A stretch of DNA of 64,000 nt. It comes from a virus. The notes under the pieces were generated by a model. It saw nothing but the letters and a program-made list of their open reading frames with translations, had not been told where the DNA came from and made no database searches. This document shows positions 14,908 through 22,371 of the stretch, in pieces. How positions within the stretch are numbered: position 1 is the first letter of the stretch; every line of letters starts with the position of its first letter. The translations under genes and the position numbers were made by a program. The stretch is taken from positions 62,001 through 126,000 of the IMG/VR virus record IMGVR_UViG_3300032313_001394, one strand, 5' to 3'.

Positions 14908-15657
14908 CTATTGAGCATTAAAGTAATCCATGACCTCGTTAACAGACATCTTTCTGAATACAGTGTCTACTTTCTCACGTGTATATTCTCTATCAGGTGT
15001 ACTATATACTTCAAACACTATATAACTACCTGATTTAAATGTAACTGTAACAGTATCGAATTCTGTATAATTACCTCTACCACGATTATAACCTTTACCT
15101 GCTTTTACTTCAGCGTCTGGGTATAGTTTCTTGTATTTATCAATTGTATATTCTACTGTTGATTTAGTTTTATTAGCGATTTCGTATTTGTATTTAGCCG
15201 TTTCAGCTGCTTTAGCGATGTTAGCTAATAATGTTGTTGGTTTAAGAGCGCGTGAATTTTGAGTTAATGAATAACATTCAAGTTTATCACCACGTAAATC
15301 AACCCATGCTTTGCGTTTAATAATTTTATTTTGGCCAGCATCATATTCATCAAATAAGATATAAAATTTACCATTGAAATGATCTAATTCAACTTCAACC
15401 ATTTTACGATCTTCTCTCCATGAGTTGACATTAATTTCACGCATCACCTTAATACAGTCAGTACTATAACCATATTGAGAATTTGTAAATCCAGCTTCAT
15501 CAACTAAATTTACTTTACGTAACACTTCATCTTGTTGACGTTGCATTTGCTTTGTAGCTGATATTTTTTCATCTGCAACTCGTTGTTCTTGTTCTACAGT
15601 TAACATATCTGCAAACAATGGTAATTGGTTTGGGGCAATTTCGATTATATTTTCCAT
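14908..15657 (-). CDS. Hypothetical protein (249 aa)
   Basis: The largest gene of its neighbourhood. Residues 75-125 form strands around VEVELDHFNGKFYILFDEYD; a helical middle (AAETAKYKYEIANKTKS) is followed by an IDKYKKLYPDAEVKAGKGY segment and a strand pair FDTVTVTFKSGSYIVFEVYS. No catalytic motif seen. Stand-alone cassette with AAACAAATA leader. Confidence 0.55.
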   Translation of the reverse strand: MENIIEIAPNQLPLFADMLTVEQEQRVADEKISATKQMQRQQDEVLRKVNLVDEAGFTNSQYGYSTDCIKVMREINVNSWREDRKMVEVELDHFNGKFYILFDEYDAGQNKIIKRKAWVDLRGDKLECYSLTQNSRALKPTTLLANIAKAAETAKYKYEIANKTKSTVEYTIDKYKKLYPDAEVKAGKGYNRGRGNYTEFDTVTVTFKSGSYIVFEVYSTPDREYTREKVDTVFRKMSVNEVMDYFNAQ

Positions 15658-15681
15658 ATTTGTTTGTTTAAATTATTATAC

Positions 15682-15699
15682 TTAAATATAATTAAGAAA
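15682..15699 (-). promoter_or_regulatory. Conserved promoter-like element
   Basis: Minus-strand TTTCTTAATTATATTTAA, 24 nt before the start at 15657. Confidence 0.65.
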
Positions 15700-15996
15700 T
15701 TAAACACCTATATTATTAAGTGCTTTTTCATATTTATCAATCTCAGGAATAATAACTGTTTGAATATAATCATTAAACAACGTTTCGTGTTCAATCATTT
15801 CTGCAGGCGCCCAATTGTAAGTACATACATCATAATATGATCTATGATACGACATTGACTCGTTTGGATAATTTTCATTAGTCAATGTGTACGTTCCATC
15901 ACCCTCAATATCGTCTACTTCATACTCTGGATAGTTTTCAGTTAACCATGTTAGGAACGTTTTGTTAATTAATTTGCGTTTTTCTGTCTTATTCAT
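15700..15996 (-). CDS. Hypothetical protein
   Basis: 98 residues, acidic and Tyr-rich (SYHRSYYDVCTYNWAPAEMI). Mixed alpha/beta, unknown. Stop codon directly abuts the next promoter element. Confidence 0.55.
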   Translation of the reverse strand: MNKTEKRKLINKTFLTWLTENYPEYEVDDIEGDGTYTLTNENYPNESMSYHRSYYDVCTYNWAPAEMIEHETLFNDYIQTVIIPEIDKYEKALNNIGV

Positions 15997-16021
15997 ATGT
16001 TTGTTTATTTATTTGTACAGA

Positions 16022-16039
16022 TTAAAGATAATAAGGAAA
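16022..16039 (-). promoter_or_regulatory. Conserved promoter-like element
   Basis: Minus-strand TTTCCTTATTATCTTTAA, 25 nt before the start at 15996. Confidence 0.6.
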
Positions 16040-16056
16040 GAGGGCTAAAGCCCTCT
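16039..16056 (-). terminator. Terminator hairpin fused to promoter element
   Basis: Perfect stem AGAGGGC / GCCCTCT around TTTA, followed on the minus strand by TTCCTTATT; the U-rich tail is the start of the next promoter element. Confidence 0.65.
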
Positions 16057-16063
16057 ATCCATG

Positions 16064-16312
16064 TTATTCACCTCTATTTCCCGCTTTCTGGAATTTCTTA
16101 TAATCAGGAATACCTTCGAAATTACGTTGCCAATAATCGAAGTCCTTCTCGCTCATCGGCATTCCGAATACGTGGTATTCTTTTAATTTGCGATCACCTT
16201 GTGGAATGAATGCAGGTCCATCTGAGTTGTGGAATTGTTTCTTACCACCTCGATCAATGTAATAGCCGATTGTTCCGTCTGCTGTTTTAAATTTACCGTA
16301 CTTTAATTTCAT
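16064..16312 (-). CDS. Small protein with DGPA-type repeat motif
   Basis: 82 residues. QFHNSDGPAFIPQGD followed by EYHVFGMPMSEKDFDYW follows the short repeat seen in many phage and bacterial proteins, in which H-x2-DGPA and a WxxxG turn line up. Such repeats form small beta sheets of unknown role. It is the last gene of a unit of three led by the phosphatase at 16439. Confidence 0.6.
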   Translation of the reverse strand: MKLKYGKFKTADGTIGYYIDRGGKKQFHNSDGPAFIPQGDRKLKEYHVFGMPMSEKDFDYWQRNFEGIPDYKKFQKAGNRGE

Positions 16313-16316
16313 AACT

Positions 16317-16442
16317 TTATTTTTTAATGTTCCACTTTTTTTCTAAATAATCGTAATAGCGTTGTGTTTTATTTCCATTATATAGGAAATATACTAAATG
16401 GATATCAATCCAAAATTCAATTTTACGTAGTAGCTGTTTCAT
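16317..16442 (-). CDS. Tiny basic hypothetical protein (41 aa)
   Basis: Reads MKQLLRKIEFWIDIHLVYFL then a Lys-rich tail. Starts inside the stop of the phosphatase gene (ATGA, 4 nt overlap) and ends 4 nt before the next start, so it is clearly placed as an operon gene. One possible membrane-associated helix. Confidence 0.5.
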   Translation of the reverse strand: MKQLLRKIEFWIDIHLVYFLYNGNKTQRYYDYLEKKWNIKK

Positions 16443-17164
16443 CTTTTATATGTGTTAAATTTAATTTCACCGTTATCCGTACTAATTTGTTCTAAAATCA
16501 TATACTGACCTGATGTACCTAATGTATCAATATAGTAGTAACGACCACCTGTTGATTTACCTTCAGTATCAATCTTACCTTGTGTAGTATGACCTACAAC
16601 TTGAATAAATTGGTCACGTAATGTATCACGATTCGCAGCCTGTAATGAATAGGGGCGAATCCAAATCGGTGATGATATTTTACTGTCACCATATGGATCA
16701 CGACCTGCAAATCCAAATACATTTGGGGTATATTCCCATAAATCATTTACTTTCTCTTCAACTGATTCCCATCCTTCCCATTTATTAATCTTTAACCAAT
16801 CATAACTAACACCAGCATGAGTAAATAAGAAATCACCCATTTGATAACACATTTGCATGTGTTGTCTATTTTCATATAATAACTGCTCAATGGCGGGTCT
16901 TGCCCCACTTTGATATCCTGAATAATATTGAGTAACACCACGCATGTAATGGTAATCGTGGTTACCAATCAACATAATTACTTCAGATTGGCCTGATTGT
17001 TTCCAATCAATAATTTCCTGAAAGTTATGCATCTGCTCAACTGCGGTATTATCAAATGAATCAAAGTAATCACCAATGAATATAACTCGATCTGGAGATT
17101 CGCTTGCTACGATTTGCTTCCAATGTGGGCGACCATGTGTGTCGCCTAATATAACTGTTTTCAT
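16439..17164 (-). CDS. Calcineurin-like metallophosphoesterase (PPP-type)
   Basis: 241 residues. The metal-binding signatures are in order: GDTHGRPHW (7-15), GDYFDSFDN (31-39), GNHDYHY (67-73), THAGVS in the second half and VVGHTTQ near the end. This GDxHG/GDxxD/GNHD order is that of PPP-type protein phosphatases such as the phage lambda enzyme, so protein or nucleotide phosphate esters are likely substrates. Overlaps the 41-residue gene by 4 nt and follows the SWIM gene by 2 nt. One of three such enzymes in the window. Confidence 0.8.
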   Translation of the reverse strand: MKTVILGDTHGRPHWKQIVASESPDRVIFIGDYFDSFDNTAVEQMHNFQEIIDWKQSGQSEVIMLIGNHDYHYMRGVTQYYSGYQSGARPAIEQLLYENRQHMQMCYQMGDFLFTHAGVSYDWLKINKWEGWESVEEKVNDLWEYTPNVFGFAGRDPYGDSKISSPIWIRPYSLQAANRDTLRDQFIQVVGHTTQGKIDTEGKSTGGRYYYIDTLGTSGQYMILEQISTDNGEIKFNTYKR

Positions 17165-17166
17165 AA

Positions 17167-17385
17167 CTATATATGTAAATGGTCTTTAATGTTTTGAATA
17201 TGCTTACACACTTTAGTACGTCCACATTGGAATGCTAAGCAATTGCATTTCAATTGGTTATCTTGATTTCGTACTACCTTATAATCTTGGTATTTACCTT
17301 TTTTATCTTTGGATCCCATCACTATATAAGTGATTGTCCATTTTTCAGTTGGTATCTGTGTTGATTTTGGTCGTCCTCTGGGCAT
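17167..17385 (-). CDS. AT-hook plus SWIM-type zinc finger protein
   Basis: 72 residues. The N-terminus MPRGRPKSTQ is a canonical AT-hook core. The C-terminal half KCNCLAFQCGRTKVCKH gives C47-x-C49...C60-x-H62, the CxCx(n)CxH pattern of SWIM zinc fingers, which bind DNA or proteins. The pairing suggests a small DNA-binding regulator. It overlaps the upstream 61-residue gene by 41 nt. Confidence 0.7.
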   Translation of the reverse strand: MPRGRPKSTQIPTEKWTITYIVMGSKDKKGKYQDYKVVRNQDNQLKCNCLAFQCGRTKVCKHIQNIKDHLHI

Positions 17386-17530
17386 CTGATAGTTGGTTTT
17401 GTAATTGACGTATTTCTAATTGTAACATTTTATATTCATTTGAGCGTAGTCCATCTTTACTCGACAACAATATTATTGTTGACTGATTGTGTAAATTCAT
17501 CAGTTGAGTAATTATAGTATTTGTTTCCAC
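17345..17530 (-). CDS. Small helical hypothetical protein
   Basis: 61 residues, Gln/Leu-rich helices (EYKMLQLEIRQLQNQL) with a possible coiled coil, then a polar tail. Its last 41 nt overlap the start of the SWIM gene in another frame. Unknown function. Confidence 0.45.
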   Translation of the reverse strand: METNTIITQLMNLHNQSTIILLSSKDGLRSNEYKMLQLEIRQLQNQLSDAQRTTKINTDTN

Positions 17531-17538
17531 TGCTCATA

Positions 17539-17733
17539 TTATATACACATATAAATATAATGGGACATATCTCTATGTCCCTTATGTTTTACTTGATATA
17601 ATTTATCTCGTTTACCTTTACCTGTTCGTTGTGTTGTCATTCTGGATATGATATGACAACTTTCACCTATTGATAGTGGTTCCGGTTTAAATTGAGATAA
17701 TATTTCTGCGAATGTTAATTTGTTATTTTTCAT
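17539..17733 (-). CDS. Small basic hypothetical protein
   Basis: 64 residues, with a basic centre (TTQRTGKGKRDKLYQVKHKG). The start lies only 4 nt after its promoter element, giving an unusually short leader. Unknown function. Confidence 0.45.
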   Translation of the reverse strand: MKNNKLTFAEILSQFKPEPLSIGESCHIISRMTTQRTGKGKRDKLYQVKHKGHRDMSHYIYMCI

Positions 17734-17736
17734 ATC

Positions 17737-17754
17737 TTAAAGATAATAAGGAAA
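17737..17754 (-). promoter_or_regulatory. Conserved promoter-like element
   Basis: Minus-strand TTTCCTTATTATCTTTAA, directly before the 64-residue gene. Confidence 0.6.
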
Positions 17755-17756
17755 TC

Positions 17757-18374
17757 TTATTTATCCAAACCTGCTAACTTACCTAATCGCTCATACATTG
17801 AAGCATAGTCACGAGGTACTTCACGGTTCGCTTCCTCTTCCTCATAATCGTCTACCATTGCTTTATCTCTATCTGATAATGGTTTATTAGGTAATGCTTT
17901 ATCTTCATCACTTAGATGATCAGTATTATCAGGTTCGATTTCGTCTATTGCTTCTTGAGCACGAGCATAATATTCGCTTGCTTTATCAAGGTATAATTTG
18001 GTTGCTTGATCATTGATAGTTGGATCCATAGCTAATGTTCTATATTCATAGAATTTATCCATTAAAAACTTTATATAATCAGCTGGACTCATTTCGTCTT
18101 TAGCATCAGGACCAAACTCTTCTATCACTTCATTAATTTCAGATGTTAATGGAGATAATTCATACCAATATAAATAACCTGTATCTTCATCATAATCATC
18201 ATATTCTTCTGCTTTTAAACCTAATTTAGCTAAACCAGCATTTAATCCATTTAAATCTCTTTGACGATTCCAATATCCTGTTCTGATATATGGTTTTGCA
18301 CTTTGTAAACGATCAATTTGAGCATTAGGTTCTAATTCTAAAACGCCTTGTATTTGTTCTGGAGTTAATTTCAT
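17757..18374 (-). CDS. Acidic hypothetical protein
   Basis: 205 residues, highly acidic and helical. SAKPYIRTGYWNRQRDLNGL near residue 25 and repeated SDEDKALPNKPLSDRDKAMVD near 160 are notable; the latter looks like a duplicated S-D-x-D-K-A turn. No enzymatic motif. Own cassette. Confidence 0.55.
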   Translation of the reverse strand: MKLTPEQIQGVLELEPNAQIDRLQSAKPYIRTGYWNRQRDLNGLNAGLAKLGLKAEEYDDYDEDTGYLYWYELSPLTSEINEVIEEFGPDAKDEMSPADYIKFLMDKFYEYRTLAMDPTINDQATKLYLDKASEYYARAQEAIDEIEPDNTDHLSDEDKALPNKPLSDRDKAMVDDYEEEEANREVPRDYASMYERLGKLAGLDK

Positions 18375-18395
18375 TTTATTATTTATTCATTTGAT

Positions 18396-18413
18396 ATAAA
18401 TATAATTAAGAAA
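18396..18413 (-). promoter_or_regulatory. Conserved promoter-like element
   Basis: Minus-strand TTTCTTAATTATATTTAT, 22 nt before the start at 18374. Confidence 0.65.
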
Positions 18414-18414
18414 A

Positions 18415-18430
18415 GGGAACCTAAGTTCCC
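18415..18430 (-). terminator. Terminator hairpin fused to promoter element
   Basis: Perfect 6 bp stem GGGAAC / GTTCCC with a 4 nt loop following the lipoprotein genes; TTTTCTTAAT comes straight after it on the minus strand. Confidence 0.6.
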
Positions 18431-18454
18431 CTTAATTAAAATACTAATATGAAA

Positions 18455-18628
18455 TTACTGAACATTCTTAGCTGTATCAACAGCAGCAGTATCAGCAACA
18501 ACTGTATCTGCAGCAATAGTATCTACTGTAGTTGAGTCAGCAGTAGCAGTTTCTGTTTTAGAACCACATGATGTAGCTGCTAATGCGATAAATAATGCAA
18601 CGAATGTTAATGCGAATAAATTTTTCAT
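18455..18628 (-). CDS. Small exported lipoprotein (57 aa)
   Basis: MKNLFALTFVALFIALAATS then Cys21: a signal peptide with a lipobox. The mature part is a Thr/Asp/Ala repeat (VDTIAADTVVADTAAVDT), so a short unstructured tethered peptide is expected. The layout is like host Bacteroidetes lipoproteins. It starts 1 nt after the stop of the next lipoprotein gene. Confidence 0.65.
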   Translation of the reverse strand: MKNLFALTFVALFIALAATSCGSKTETATADSTTVDTIAADTVVADTAAVDTAKNVQ

Positions 18629-18629
18629 T

Positions 18630-18818
18630 TTACTTTGGTTTATTTTTATTTAATTGTTTAATATACTCACGATTACGAATATGAAATCCATTAATCCCTA
18701 AACGATGGTAACGTTTTAAGTTAGTACGTTTGTGGTGGAATCGTCCAGTTTCACGTACATACGTATAACAACTCGACGTTAAAACTGAAATTACGATAAA
18801 TAATAATAACTTTTTCAT
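18630..18818 (-). CDS. Small basic lipoprotein
   Basis: 62 residues. MKKLLLFIVISVLTSSC is a lipoprotein signal with Cys17; the mature part is very basic and His-rich (RFHHKRTNLKRYHRLG). Paired with the 57-residue acidic lipoprotein, which is opposite in charge. Confidence 0.65.
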   Translation of the reverse strand: MKKLLLFIVISVLTSSCYTYVRETGRFHHKRTNLKRYHRLGINGFHIRNREYIKQLNKNKPK

Positions 18819-18823
18819 ATGAT

Positions 18824-18841
18824 TTAAATGTAGTTAAGAAA
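18824..18841 (-). promoter_or_regulatory. Promoter-like element, variant
   Basis: Minus-strand TTTCTTAACTACATTTAA, 5 nt before the 62-residue lipoprotein start. Confidence 0.5.
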
Positions 18842-18844
18842 TCC

Positions 18845-19993
18845 TTAAAATCCAATCTTGCGTTTTGTATCTACTGCTTTGTATTCTACTTCTTGTAAGT
18901 TATATATTTCAGTTAATGTCATATCATCAGTAGCGACATGATCTATTCCTAAATGCTTAATCAATTTATTTACGTCGTCGACTTTTAATTTATCGAATTT
19001 ATGTTCAGCAATTAATCTACCTTTACGTAATAATGCTGTATCGATTTTCTTACGATCCATATTGAATGTAGCAACGATCTGGATATTTAATATATCACCT
19101 AATATACCGTCAGTTAAGTTCAGGATATTTGATACACCGTTTGCTCCATTAGCATCTCGGTCAGTAATAACACGTTCAGCGTCTTCAATGAATAGAATCG
19201 AATCACTGTTTTCAATTAGAAACGGAGTCATCTCAGGTGAGGTGATGAAGTCCACCAAATAGGGTGGAACGAACATCACCTTCTTGTCCTTGATTTTAGA
19301 GGCTAAATATTTTAAATAATGTGTTTTACCTGTACCTGGTTCACCATGTAATAGTACTAATCCCTTACCTTTCTTTTGATTCAGTGTTTTAAGTATTTTA
19401 TCATGAATGGGGAGAAATGATGAACCATAGTTATGTTCTAAATCTAATTTCTGTTTAGGCAGATCGAATGTTTGGGTATCATATCCATGACGAGTCTGAA
19501 CGATTAATGATATATTATTTTCCCGTTTTGGTTTTTTCTTTAGAATCTTAAGTAAACTATCCTTCAATAACTGGAATCCATCATTACTAATATTGGAATA
19601 TAATGTTATACCTCCTTCATTATAATCTTCATCATCGTCATCTTTAGTATGGTTTACTTCAGTAAATGGACTAAACTTTAATAATACCATTGCTGGTTCT
19701 TGATTTGAATCTAGAACTAATTTTCTAAATACTTTCGTTTCAGAACGTTTTTTATATGAAGTATAATTTACACTATGTATTTCTTCAAAATTCCATTTAG
19801 TTAACCATGATTTCATCTCCTCTAACTTAAACGAATATCCTGAAAGATATTCATATATAGTCATCCACTTATCAGTTTGAGCTGTAAAATAGTGAGCTAT
19901 TGGGAATTCATCAATATCAGAATTATGGAATGGAGTATTATTCATTGTTTCGTGTTTACCCTTAGTTAAATCATTTATGCTTATATAAGTCAT
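18845..19993 (-). CDS. AAA+ ATPase
   Basis: 382 residues. Residues 1-200 are a family-specific N-domain; the AAA+ core follows with Walker A HGEPGTGKTHYLKYL (216-230), Walker B ILFIEDAE (266-273), a sensor I-like VATFNMD and an arginine-finger candidate LLRKGRLIAEH. The LIExFN-type layout resembles BCS1/ClpX-like phage AAA proteins that unfold or remodel partners. It overlaps the lipoprotein gene at 19993 by 1 nt. Confidence 0.75.
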   Translation of the reverse strand: MTYISINDLTKGKHETMNNTPFHNSDIDEFPIAHYFTAQTDKWMTIYEYLSGYSFKLEEMKSWLTKWNFEEIHSVNYTSYKKRSETKVFRKLVLDSNQEPAMVLLKFSPFTEVNHTKDDDDEDYNEGGITLYSNISNDGFQLLKDSLLKILKKKPKRENNISLIVQTRHGYDTQTFDLPKQKLDLEHNYGSSFLPIHDKILKTLNQKKGKGLVLLHGEPGTGKTHYLKYLASKIKDKKVMFVPPYLVDFITSPEMTPFLIENSDSILFIEDAERVITDRDANGANGVSNILNLTDGILGDILNIQIVATFNMDRKKIDTALLRKGRLIAEHKFDKLKVDDVNKLIKHLGIDHVATDDMTLTEIYNLQEVEYKAVDTKRKIGF

Positions 19994-20232
19994 TATTTAA
20001 TGTAGATATACTGTGACTTATTACGCTTTTCAAATGCTTTATCAGCTTTCCAATTTTGAATCTGCCATTCAGCTAATTCTTTACTTTGAAACGAAGCATA
20101 GTGTTCTACCCAATGTAGTCCAACTCGTTGAGATGGAGTGTAATACGTTTGTGCTTCGGTTTCGTTTACTCTAATTCGATAAGCTGAGCAACTACTTAGT
20201 AGTACTGTTGCTAATATTAGTAATTTTTTCAT
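19993..20232 (-). CDS. Small lipoprotein
   Basis: 79 residues; MKKLLILATVLLSSC is a lipoprotein signal with Cys15. The mature part is Tyr/Trp-rich. It overlaps the phosphoesterase gene by 4 nt, so it is cotranscribed with an intracellular enzyme and the AAA+ ATPase. Confidence 0.65.
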   Translation of the reverse strand: MKKLLILATVLLSSCSAYRIRVNETEAQTYYTPSQRVGLHWVEHYASFQSKELAEWQIQNWKADKAFEKRNKSQYIYIK

Positions 20233-20855
20233 TGTATTCGTTTTACGTGATGATCAAATTCAAATCCTGATTTGATCGGTTGATTATTTATCAATGTTAA
20301 TACTTTACTTAACGATATTGGATCCATTCCGTTACCATCCATCCCTACATCCATCATTTTACCTTTACCAATACGACGATCAGAAGGTAAGTGAACGTGT
20401 CCGTGTAAGTGAATTACACCATCATTCATTTTATTCCATGACATGATTGGATAGTGCATCAATACGAAGTTATGTTGCTTATTAACTTCTAACTCAACGT
20501 ATTGATTAACTGAAGTAAATAATCGTCTAATATCTTCACGATCTCGTTCGATGTGATGATCGTGGTTACCTAATATTAAGTGGATGTTTTTACAATTAAT
20601 ACGATTACGGAATTGTTCAATCATTTCAAACCCACCAAACGACCAATCACCTAAGTGGAACAAGATATCATCTTGACCTACTTCAGCATTAATACCAGCT
20701 ACAATTCGATCATTCATTTGATCTAATGTTTTAAAATCACGAGTAATATCTTCAGCATCAGTCCAACGAGTTGTACCTCTACAAATGTTAGTATGATTGT
20801 AATGAGTATCTGATGTAAAGTATAATCGTTGATTTGGTTCTAATTTTAATCTCAT
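20229..20855 (-). CDS. Calcineurin-like metallophosphoesterase
   Basis: 208 residues. TSDTHYNHTNI (14-24), HLGDWSFGG, LGNHDHHIERD, LMHYPIMSW and HLHGHVHLPSD make up the full metal-binding set of the metallophosphoesterase fold. This short form, with DTHxxH at the start, is common in phages and bacteria and is often annotated simply as phosphoesterase. It overlaps the 55-residue membrane gene by 4 nt. Confidence 0.8.
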   Translation of the reverse strand: MRLKLEPNQRLYFTSDTHYNHTNICRGTTRWTDAEDITRDFKTLDQMNDRIVAGINAEVGQDDILFHLGDWSFGGFEMIEQFRNRINCKNIHLILGNHDHHIERDREDIRRLFTSVNQYVELEVNKQHNFVLMHYPIMSWNKMNDGVIHLHGHVHLPSDRRIGKGKMMDVGMDGNGMDPISLSKVLTLINNQPIKSGFEFDHHVKRIQ

Positions 20856-21019
20856 CCTATTTGTATTTTATCGTCTTCATCTAATCCAAATAAATCATCA
20901 CCCTTATAATTTGGATGATTTTTATGCATATAATCAATTCCAATGGCCCAACGCCAAACAATAACAGCACATACTATTAAAACTAATAATACACCCGGAA
21001 TATATTTTACGAATTCCAT
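20852..21019 (-). CDS. Small membrane protein (55 aa)
   Basis: MEFVKYIPGVLLVLIVCAVI gives one hydrophobic helix; the tail is acidic (DDLFGLDEDDK). Joined to the phosphoesterase gene through an ATGA overlap and to the 59-residue gene by a 13 nt overlap. Confidence 0.55.
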   Translation of the reverse strand: MEFVKYIPGVLLVLIVCAVIVWRWAIGIDYMHKNHPNYKGDDLFGLDEDDKIQIG

Positions 21020-21186
21020 GCTTCGATTGATGTTTTAGTTTTATTCTGTTTTAATTCAGTTAGATTATACTTACGCATGTATTCTTGTTTTTGACGAGAA
21101 TAATACTCATTTAACTCCTTATCAATTGATGATATTACAGTTGTAGGAACTAATTTAATATTGAAAATATCTTTTTTAGCTGTCAT
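21007..21186 (-). CDS. Small basic hypothetical protein (59 aa)
   Basis: Reads MTAKKDIFNIKLVPTTVISS then a charged helix (SRQKQEYMRKYNLTELKQNK). It is the lead gene of the unit containing the membrane peptide, phosphoesterase, lipoprotein and AAA+ ATPase. Unknown function. Confidence 0.55.
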   Translation of the reverse strand: MTAKKDIFNIKLVPTTVISSIDKELNEYYSRQKQEYMRKYNLTELKQNKTKTSIEAWNS

Positions 21187-21196
21187 AACTTTTTAT

Positions 21197-21213
21197 TTAA
21201 TATAATTAAGAAA
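21197..21213 (-). promoter_or_regulatory. Conserved promoter-like element
   Basis: Minus-strand TTTCTTAATTATATTAA, 11 nt before the start at 21186, driving the five-gene unit down to 18845. Confidence 0.6.
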
Positions 21214-21214
21214 A

Positions 21215-21235
21215 ATAGGGGGCATAGCCCCCTAT
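21215..21235 (-). terminator. Strong terminator hairpin fused to promoter element
   Basis: Perfect 9 bp stem ATAGGGGGC / GCCCCCTAT with a 3 nt loop, followed by TTTTTCTTAA on the minus strand. The best terminator in the window. Confidence 0.75.
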
Positions 21236-21237
21236 TA

Positions 21238-22029
21238 CTAGTTGGCCAATACATATTCATCTGCTAACTCCCATAATTTGGAATTGAAATCAATATTTTG
21301 AGTAAAATTCTTAATCTTTCTAGCTTTACGTGACTTACCTTTTTCATTTTGATAATGAAACCCACCATTAACTAATTTCTCTTGAACTCGATTCAATACA
21401 GCCCACATTGAATTATTAGCGTCTTCTTGACGTTCAACTAATAATAACATATTTGGATCTAAATTTTTAAAATTATCTCCAAAACGTAATTGAGCTGCTT
21501 TTAAAGCAAACGCTTGAGCCATTTCATCCGATATAGGTGAATCAGCAAACTTATTAATACGACCAACTACATCAGGTAATTTTTCGATCATTGTATTAAT
21601 TAATCCTCTTAACGTTTCGAAATTATAACCCATGTGTCTAATTTTTAACTCACCTAAGTCATGATCCTTAACTACTAATCCATTCGAACATACTAATCTA
21701 AAAATACCAATTTCAAATCTAAATGTAGATGAACCATCATGTGAATTAGTTAATAACACTTCAATATATGAATCTACATTTCCATTCTCATCAGCCATAA
21801 ACACACCTTCGTTTCTAAACTTAACTAAGTGTTTCTTAATTGATGAATTACCTCCCTTACGTGCTTTAACTCCAATTGCCTGAACTGGCTCCCAACCTAA
21901 TTTTCTCATGTCTTCAACGACTTGAATAGTTGGAATGTGAGTGTAATGTTCTGATAAACCTGCTTTATGTTCTGTTGACATAACTGCTGGTGCTAAACTT
22001 GCGATTTGTTCATTTGATAATGTAGTCAT
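21238..22029 (-). CDS. DUF932-like protein
   Basis: 263 residues. EHYTHIPTIQVVEDMRKLGW (26-45), then HLVKFRNEG, FRFEIGIFRLVCSNGLVV and KIRHMGY follow the DUF932 (phage/plasmid-like, YfjQ/YafZ type) layout. These proteins are widespread on phages and plasmids with unknown biochemical role. Its stop is 3 nt from the terminator. Own cassette. Confidence 0.7.
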   Translation of the reverse strand: MTTLSNEQIASLAPAVMSTEHKAGLSEHYTHIPTIQVVEDMRKLGWEPVQAIGVKARKGGNSSIKKHLVKFRNEGVFMADENGNVDSYIEVLLTNSHDGSSTFRFEIGIFRLVCSNGLVVKDHDLGELKIRHMGYNFETLRGLINTMIEKLPDVVGRINKFADSPISDEMAQAFALKAAQLRFGDNFKNLDPNMLLLVERQEDANNSMWAVLNRVQEKLVNGGFHYQNEKGKSRKARKIKNFTQNIDFNSKLWELADEYVLAN

Positions 22030-22066
22030 AATATTTGATTTATTTGTTTAATTTATTTATTACGTA

Positions 22067-22084
22067 TTAAATATAATAAGGAAA
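22067..22084 (-). promoter_or_regulatory. Conserved promoter-like element
   Basis: Minus-strand TTTCCTTATTATATTTAA, 37 nt before the DUF932-like gene. Confidence 0.65.
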
Positions 22085-22095
22085 GTCCTTTATTA

Positions 22096-22314
22096 CTAAT
22101 ACTTATAATTAACTTCTTCAGTCATATCTTCATCTCTTATTGGTTCAATTGGTTTTGAATAAGTATAAGGCACAATTGTATAACCCATAGTTTCAAGCAT
22201 TAATTTTAAATTTGCTACTTTCGGGTATGCCATTTTTTCTAATTCAGAGCCGATACCTTTAAGTAAAAGCATCTCTTTATAATCGCGGGGTGTTTTTTTG
22301 TTTGTACTCTCCAT
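22096..22314 (-). CDS. Small hypothetical protein
   Basis: 72 residues, charged, with a central helix (LEKMAYPKVANLKLMLETMG) and an acidic end. Own cassette with AAACAAACA-type leader. Unknown function. Confidence 0.5.
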   Translation of the reverse strand: MESTNKKTPRDYKEMLLLKGIGSELEKMAYPKVANLKLMLETMGYTIVPYTYSKPIEPIRDEDMTEEVNYKY

Positions 22315-22351
22315 TCTGTTTGTTTTTTAAATTGAAAATTTATTTTATAAG

Positions 22352-22369
22352 GTAAATATAATTAAGAAA
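22352..22369 (-). promoter_or_regulatory. Conserved promoter-like element
   Basis: Minus-strand TTTCTTAATTATATTTAC, 37 nt before the start at 22314. Confidence 0.65.
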
Positions 22370-22371
22370 AT

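Noticed and set aside
17345-17385. Frameshift joining the 61-residue gene and the SWIM gene
   Set aside because: The SWIM gene has its own Met followed immediately by a canonical AT-hook, so a separate start is more likely than a shifted fusion.
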